Positions 43,164 through 47,453 of a stretch of 47,453 bases of DNA are shown here, piece by piece; the stretch's first letter is position 1; each line of letters starts with the position of its first letter. The notes beneath the pieces are model-generated. The model ran no database searches and was not told the origin of the DNA. It saw only the letters and a list, made by a program, of their open reading frames with translations. A program made the position numbers and the translations under genes. The DNA lies in the NCBI GenBank assembly GCA_938001865.1, contig CALLAW010000010.1:1-47453 (forward strand). Reading direction: 5' to 3'. The DNA comes from an uncultured Saprospiraceae bacterium (GTDB taxonomy: Bacteria; Bacteroidota; Bacteroidia; Chitinophagales; Saprospiraceae).

Positions 43164-43577
43164 CTAACAGAAGTGATCAAAAGCCTGCACCAAATTATCA
43201 GCAATCATCTGAGCTGACCTCCCTTCGATGTGATGTCTCTCTAACATATGGACGAGCTTCCCATCCTTAAATAGAGCAATCGATGGAGAGGATGGAGGAT
43301 ATGGCATCATCATGGCTCTAGCTGTATCGACTGCTTCCTTATCCACTCCTGCGAATACTGTGTAGAGGTTATTAGGTCGAGCAGCATTTTGGATTGCCAT
43401 CTTCGCTCCTGGTCTTGCATTAGCAGCTGCACACCCACAGACTGAGTTGACTACGACTAATGCTGTCCCTTCCATATTTGAAATTGCATTTTTTACTTCA
43501 TCAGATGAAGTGAGTGATTGAAACCCAAAATCGGTTAAATCTCTCGCCATAGGTGTCGTTAATTCTACTGGGTACAT
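43164..43577 (-). CDS. BrxA/BrxB-family bacilliredoxin
   Basis: The 137-residue cytoplasmic protein has the family's CGC motif (C47-G-C49) in 'VVVNSVCGCAAANARPG', followed by 'FAGVDKEAVDTARAMM', 'PPSSPSIALFKDGKLVHMLERHHIEGR' and the C-terminal Cys. Bacilliredoxins remove bacillithiol from oxidised proteins, and Bacteroidota are known to make bacillithiol. Start: 'MYPVELTTPMARDL' is the usual beginning, so the Met at 43575-43577 was used. Confidence 0.92.
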   Translation of the reverse strand: MYPVELTTPMARDLTDFGFQSLTSSDEVKNAISNMEGTALVVVNSVCGCAAANARPGAKMAIQNAARPNNLYTVFAGVDKEAVDTARAMMMPYPPSSPSIALFKDGKLVHMLERHHIEGRSAQMIADNLVQAFDHFC

Positions 43578-43743
43578 GTCTATTACTTTATTTGTTATTA
43601 GGGGAAATGTGTAATTTATAATAATAAAACCTCTTACTGAACCCAATGGTTCAAAAAATTGGCTTCATATTTACACTGCGAATTTACTCTATTTGATGAT
43701 ATCTTTCATCCAATTGATCTTTATAATACTAGTATTACTATAT

Positions 43744-44622
43744 ATGAATAAATCTATTTCGCGTCTCATATGGAGTCTCGTTCTACTCAGCAGCTCACTC
43801 AATTTGATCGGACAAGAGAGTACTCCAATCCAAACATTTAAAGATACAAGAGTAATCAATACACAAAGTATTGAAACCCTCAAGAAGAGGCATATGGACT
43901 TTAGAGTGGGTCACAGATTTGGTGATCTTGCTGGGAGCAACGGAGGTTGGTCTACATTTTATGGGTTAGAGAACTCTACTGATGTTTCCATAGGATTTGA
44001 TTTTGGCTTGACCGATAATACTATGATAGGTCTGCATAGGATGAAAGGTAGTAATGTCCTCAGACAGCTGGTCAATCTCTCAATCAAGCAGAGGCTCATG
44101 ACTCAAGATGCTGAAGGAGGAAAGCCATTTGGCATTGCAGTATTTGGTCTGGCATCTATCTCGACTATGCCCAGCAGTCCCAATCCTGGTGTATTGAGCC
44201 ACTTTGATGTATTTTTACATAGAGTGAGTTATCACATGCAAGTAATCCTCTCCAAAAAAATCGGAGATCGAATCTCACTGCAGATCCATCCAGCTTGGAC
44301 ATATCGCAATCTCGTCCCAGACTTCGACACCAATGACATCGTAAGTATCGGATATGCAGCCAAGGCACAACTCAATAGAAATATCGCTATCATCGTCGAA
44401 GGCAATCTTCCATTCTCCGATTTACGGACTAAGGAGAATGGCTACTATCCTGGATTGAGCCTAGGGATAGAGTGGGATACTGGCGGGGGACACATCTTCC
44501 AAGTCAATCTGACGAATGCCACTGGAATGACAGAAACTGATTACATCCCATATACACAAGAGGATTGGTCTCAAGGACAATTTAGACTCGGATTTACAAT
44601 AGGCAGACAATTTAAAGTCTAA
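43744..44622 (+). CDS. DUF5777-family outer-membrane beta-barrel protein
   Basis: The 292-residue exported protein has a signal peptide (about 5-22, 'LNLIGQ'). The barrel begins 'FKDTRVINTQSIETLKKRHMDFRVGHRFGDLAG' and continues in alternating strands to 'GQFRLGFTIGRQFKV', a terminal aromatic/hydrophobic strand. These are DUF5777 features. The Met at 43744 was preferred over 43693, since the earlier frame adds a second hydrophobic stretch. The dihaem cytochrome gene starts 16 bases downstream, and the two probably form one operon. DUF5777 barrels commonly accompany c-type cytochromes. Confidence 0.82.
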   Translation: MNKSISRLIWSLVLLSSSLNLIGQESTPIQTFKDTRVINTQSIETLKKRHMDFRVGHRFGDLAGSNGGWSTFYGLENSTDVSIGFDFGLTDNTMIGLHRMKGSNVLRQLVNLSIKQRLMTQDAEGGKPFGIAVFGLASISTMPSSPNPGVLSHFDVFLHRVSYHMQVILSKKIGDRISLQIHPAWTYRNLVPDFDTNDIVSIGYAAKAQLNRNIAIIVEGNLPFSDLRTKENGYYPGLSLGIEWDTGGGHIFQVNLTNATGMTETDYIPYTQEDWSQGQFRLGFTIGRQFKV

Positions 44623-44638
44623 AAAAAATTGCATTGAG

Positions 44639-45655
44639 ATGAAAATGAGATTATTAATCTTCCCACTGTTGATACTAATTATTCCGAGCATTTGGGAGTC
44701 AGCACCCAAGTATCCCAAGCTCAAGGACAACGATAGCGTAGGTAAGATACTGTATCAGCTAGGTGATGATCCAGGATGGTATCCTGTCAAGACATTAAAA
44801 AAATCTACCGCCGCGATAGGCAAGGAACTCTTCCATACTGGATTTGCTAAATCAACAGATGGCAAAAAAGGAAGAAAGCAAAGTAAGCACTTTGTCTGTA
44901 CGAGTTGTCACAATATCCAGAGAGAAGATAGTGACTTGACTGTCTCTGATCCACAAGGTAGACTTGATTACACGATGAAAGCCGGCATACCATTCCTCCA
45001 AGGAACTACAATGTATGGTGCCGTGAGTAGGAGGACATTCTATAACGATGATTACTCACTGAAGTATGGTAATCTCGTGGATGCAGCACGTAATGATCTG
45101 CGTGGAGCCATCCAGCTCTGTGCTGTAGAGTGTGCTCAAGGACGACAACTCAAAACATGGGAACTCGAATCAATCCTGAAGTACCTCTGGACAATTGACC
45201 TCAAAGTCAAAGACCTCCAACTGACTAATCAAGAAAAGGTCAATCTAGAGCTCCAAATGAATCAAAATCCCGAAGCAGCAATTGCAACTATCCAATCTCG
45301 CTATATGACAGGATCTCCAGCGACTTTCGTCAAACCAGAAAATGAAAGAAAGACCTATGATAGAAAAATGGCTGATATCAACAATGGCGAAAACATCTTC
45401 TTGAATAGTTGCATGCATTGCCATGAAAATGGGAGATACTCATTCTTCGAATTGGATACGAGTAAGGTGACGATGAAGTACCTCCAACAGAAAGCGAATA
45501 AGTACACCGATCACTCCATCTATCAAGCTGTAAGATATGGGATCTACTCTACATCTGGAAGGAAGTCATACATGCCTCAATATCCATTAGAGAAGATGAG
45601 TGAAGAGCAACTCCTTGATCTCAGAGGATATATCGAGTATATGGCTGATAGGTAG
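44639..45655 (+). CDS. Exported dihaem c-type cytochrome
   Basis: The 338-residue protein has a signal peptide (1-21) and two cytochrome c domains. Haem 1 is at C87-T-S-C90-H91 ('FVCTSCHNIQ'), with the fold continuing to 'ESILKYLWTIDLKV'. Haem 2 is at C258-M-H-C261-H262 ('NSCMHCHENG'), ending with 'LLDLRGYIEYMADR' and a likely axial Met in 'SYMPQYP'. An extra Cys pair, 'CAVECAQG', lies between them. It would carry electrons in the periplasm. The partner is probably the DUF5777 barrel encoded 16 bases upstream. The electron donor and acceptor are not visible. Confidence 0.85.
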   Translation: MKMRLLIFPLLILIIPSIWESAPKYPKLKDNDSVGKILYQLGDDPGWYPVKTLKKSTAAIGKELFHTGFAKSTDGKKGRKQSKHFVCTSCHNIQREDSDLTVSDPQGRLDYTMKAGIPFLQGTTMYGAVSRRTFYNDDYSLKYGNLVDAARNDLRGAIQLCAVECAQGRQLKTWELESILKYLWTIDLKVKDLQLTNQEKVNLELQMNQNPEAAIATIQSRYMTGSPATFVKPENERKTYDRKMADINNGENIFLNSCMHCHENGRYSFFELDTSKVTMKYLQQKANKYTDHSIYQAVRYGIYSTSGRKSYMPQYPLEKMSEEQLLDLRGYIEYMADR

Positions 45656-46458
45656 TAAATATTCTAACCTCTTAGGATTACAACATATTGGAATTATTAT
45701 TATATAAAATTCTACATAATGTTATTGTAGTCTTTATCGTCCTCAAGTACCATAACTCCCCTCCCCCAATTGGTCATAGCCAAAGGTTAATCTTGTAATC
45801 AAGCAACAAGTCAATTCTAAGATGGCAACTCCTCGCTATGAAGCACTGCTATTGATTGCTGATCAGCTAATAGTCATAATCCTTGGAGTTGATAATTGCT
45901 CTTGTAACAGGTGATGTCATCAATAGTACGACTAGTATGTTGTCCTATACATCTAGACACCTTATCACTGGAGAATTATTGCGAACTACTTGCCCTCTAG
46001 ATTGAATTCATCAGCCACTTTACTCAACAGATTAGAATACCTATCGAGTGTTTAACCTTGTTGATCCACGCCGATCTTCAATTAATCTAAGAATAATCTC
46101 TCGGTTAACATCTAATGATCCATCTGCTCTCGTATCACATGATATATTGCACATCATAAGCATACGGCAATTCATATACAGGTAAGTAGTCTATTGGGGT
46201 ATCTATATTCACTGCTTATCTATCCAGAGATCAGCCTCTGGCATAACCATCAATAGCAATTGAGAAGGTAACACCCTAGATTAAAATAGAGGGACTAAGT
46301 GTAGGTGGCACTTCAATCAAGATATCGTAAATAAAATTCGCTTTTTAGTAGGGGATCAAGTCAATGGATTTGGTTCCCGACTTTCACCTTGACTAATAGC
46401 TGTTACTGTGAATTAATTTCCAAAAAATTGAGAATCACAAAAAATAAAAGATAACTTC
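45656..46458. other. 800-base stretch without a gene
   Basis: I see no convincing frame on either strand between the dihaem cytochrome and the sigma factor. Stops are frequent in all frames, and no tRNA, terminator with T tract or known RNA motif is apparent. Composition is more AT-rich than flanking genes. It may be a decayed gene or a long regulatory region for the sigma factor. Confidence 0.5.
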
Positions 46459-47043
46459 ATGGCTATGAAGGACAACCAAATCGTCGAGAGTATACTCAAA
46501 AGAGAAGAGAAGGGAATGGATATTCTATATGACAAGTATAGTCCTGCTCTCTATGGGATGATAAGTCGACGTGTGAGGAACCAAGACGTCGCAGAAGAAC
46601 TTCTCCAAGAAACTATGCTAAAAGCTTGGAATAAGATATCACTCTATGATCCAAATAAAGGTAAACTGTTCACTTGGTTGAGTACCATCGCAAGGAATAC
46701 GACTCTCGACAAACTGAGATTGAAGAAGTACCAACAACAAAGCAATATTGACCCCATAGATAATAATGCCAATCCAGCATCAACGATCTTACTCTCTGAC
46801 CAAATAGATGCGTCTCAACTCCTATCTAGTCTTGATCCTAAATACGAAATAGTACTCAGGATGTCGTATCTCGAAGGCTACTCGCATAGTGAAATCGCCA
46901 AAGAACTGGACATGCCTCTAGGGACAGTAAAATCTAGAATCCGTAAAGCGATTAAAACTCTTAGAGTTACTCTTGCCAAAGAAAAAAAATTATTCATAGG
47001 GATATTCCTTTCTATCTTATTAATCACCTTATTATGCAACTAA
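46459..47043 (+). CDS. ECF sigma factor with hydrophobic C-terminal extension
   Basis: The 194-residue sigma-70 family factor has region 2 (about 20-90: 'ALYGMISRRVRNQDVAEELLQETMLKAWNKI', 'KGKLFTWLSTIARNTTLDKLR') and region 4 (about 122-172: 'LDPKYEIVLRMSYLEGYSHSEIAKELDMPLGTVKSRIRKAIKTLR'). Both are complete, so it should direct RNA polymerase to stress or envelope promoters. After region 4 a basic 'KEKK' is followed by about 15 hydrophobic residues ('LFIGIFLSILLITLL') to the end, which looks like a membrane anchor and is unusual for an ECF factor. The anti-sigma gene starts inside its last codons (10-base overlap). Confidence 0.92.
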   Translation: MAMKDNQIVESILKREEKGMDILYDKYSPALYGMISRRVRNQDVAEELLQETMLKAWNKISLYDPNKGKLFTWLSTIARNTTLDKLRLKKYQQQSNIDPIDNNANPASTILLSDQIDASQLLSSLDPKYEIVLRMSYLEGYSHSEIAKELDMPLGTVKSRIRKAIKTLRVTLAKEKKLFIGIFLSILLITLLCN

Positions 47044-47453
47044 GCATAGACCAAATCAGACAGAGTGGCTTGCTCGAGCAGTATGTAATAGGTGATCTCA
47101 CTCAGGAAGATTCTCTACTTGTAGAGCAATACCTCCTGACATACCCAACGCTAAAAACTGATATCAATGAAATAGAAGCTGCTCTCTACCGGTACGCAAC
47201 ACAATATGCGATGCTACCTGACAGCTCACTGCTTGATAAAATCAAAAAAGAACTCCAATTCTCCAAACCTGTTCCAAGTCCTACCGATCAAGACTCAAAT
47301 AAGGGCAATAAGACTCTCGGAAGTACTCTAGGATTACTCCTACTCATCGCTGCGATTGGTACTAGTCTTTACCTATTGAGAAAGAATCTATCTCTTAATC
47401 AAGAAGTGCATGAACAGAATATAGAACTAGAAAAATGTAAAACTCTCAATGAA
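47034..47453 (+). CDS. Anti-sigma factor, truncated by window end
   Basis: The first 140 codons are present. The protein begins 'MQLSIDQIRQSGLLEQYVIGDLTQEDSLLVEQYL', the N-terminal helix pattern of RskA-type anti-sigma factors in Bacteroidota. A linker rich in Pro, Ser and Asn follows, then one membrane helix at about residues 98-113 ('LGLLLLIAAIGTSLYLL') and a coiled-coil start. The cytoplasmic N-terminus would hold the sigma factor encoded just upstream. There is no zinc-binding HxxxCxxC motif. The 10-base overlap couples translation of the two. The periplasmic part continues outside the window. Confidence 0.85.
   Translation, partial: MQLSIDQIRQSGLLEQYVIGDLTQEDSLLVEQYLLTYPTLKTDINEIEAALYRYATQYAMLPDSSLLDKIKKELQFSKPVPSPTDQDSNKGNKTLGSTLGLLLLIAAIGTSLYLLRKNLSLNQEVHEQNIELEKCKTLNE

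Noticed and set aside
1-47453. CRISPR arrays, tRNA or rRNA genes
   Set aside because: I found no regularly spaced direct repeats and no clover-leaf or T-loop-like sequence in the intergenic regions. A covariance search would be the decisive check.

Overview
The window looks like a chromosomal segment of a Bacteroidota bacterium, most likely from the Saprospiria or a neighbouring marine or sludge lineage. The evidence is two C-terminal type IX secretion sorting domains, a PorE-like protein, PorD (DUF4835), the order bamD-rpoZ-coaBC-porD, a bacilliredoxin, DUF1573 and DUF5777 proteins, secreted proteins with a 'GCYELTVYDSWGDGIC' type module, and promoter-like TAnnTTTG boxes. The lineage is inferred from gene families only.

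Bases 1-2010 are the most unusual part. They look like the 3' end of an integron gene-cassette array: AT-rich genes, all on the + strand, separated by imperfect AAC...GTT palindromes that resemble attC sites. The genes are a VOC-family gene tail, an orphan secreted protein, and a toxin-antitoxin pair with a zeta-type P-loop kinase. The bases at the start of each complete cassette are complementary over 9 of 9 positions to the bases that open its own attC. This is the signature expected of a circularised cassette (GTTATGATC/GATCATAAC and GTTAGCTGT/ACAGCTAAC). No integrase lies in the window. An orphan hicB follows, with no recognisable attC of its own.

Bases 2600-9800 return to core-like composition. 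They hold an SRPBCC protein, a small secreted protein, a cytochrome c-PQQ sugar dehydrogenase lipoprotein, a short aquaporin, purC, a prohibitin-like protein and a family 9 glycosyltransferase. Bases 9775-21600 carry an M4 metallopeptidase with a type IX sorting domain, a lipoprotein, a Cys-rich secreted protein with a strong terminator, a kinase/class III PLP lyase fusion, a divergent NarL-type two-component pair, a D-cysteine desulfhydrase family enzyme and purN.

Bases 21577-28220 are an envelope and type IX secretion related run on the minus strand: porE-like, bamD, rpoZ, coaBC, porD and purN, plus an upstream TPR protein. Bases 28471-38200 carry an S46 dipeptidyl peptidase with a Cys-pair tail next to a radical SAM/SPASM protein, a YwaF-type membrane protein, a GH113-like hydrolase, a BamA-like barrel coupled to a DUF547-barrel protein, trpA and a DUF1573 protein. 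Bases 38264-45655 carry pgk, gap, a cytochrome c/copper monooxygenase-like secreted protein with a redoxin lipoprotein, a bacilliredoxin, and a DUF5777 barrel with a dihaem cytochrome. After an 800-base stretch with no gene, the window ends in an ECF sigma factor and its overlapping, truncated anti-sigma factor.

Functionally the segment mixes central metabolism (purine synthesis, lower glycolysis, tryptophan, CoA) with outer-membrane assembly, type IX secretion and secreted catabolic enzymes. The accessory, mobile component is confined to the left end.
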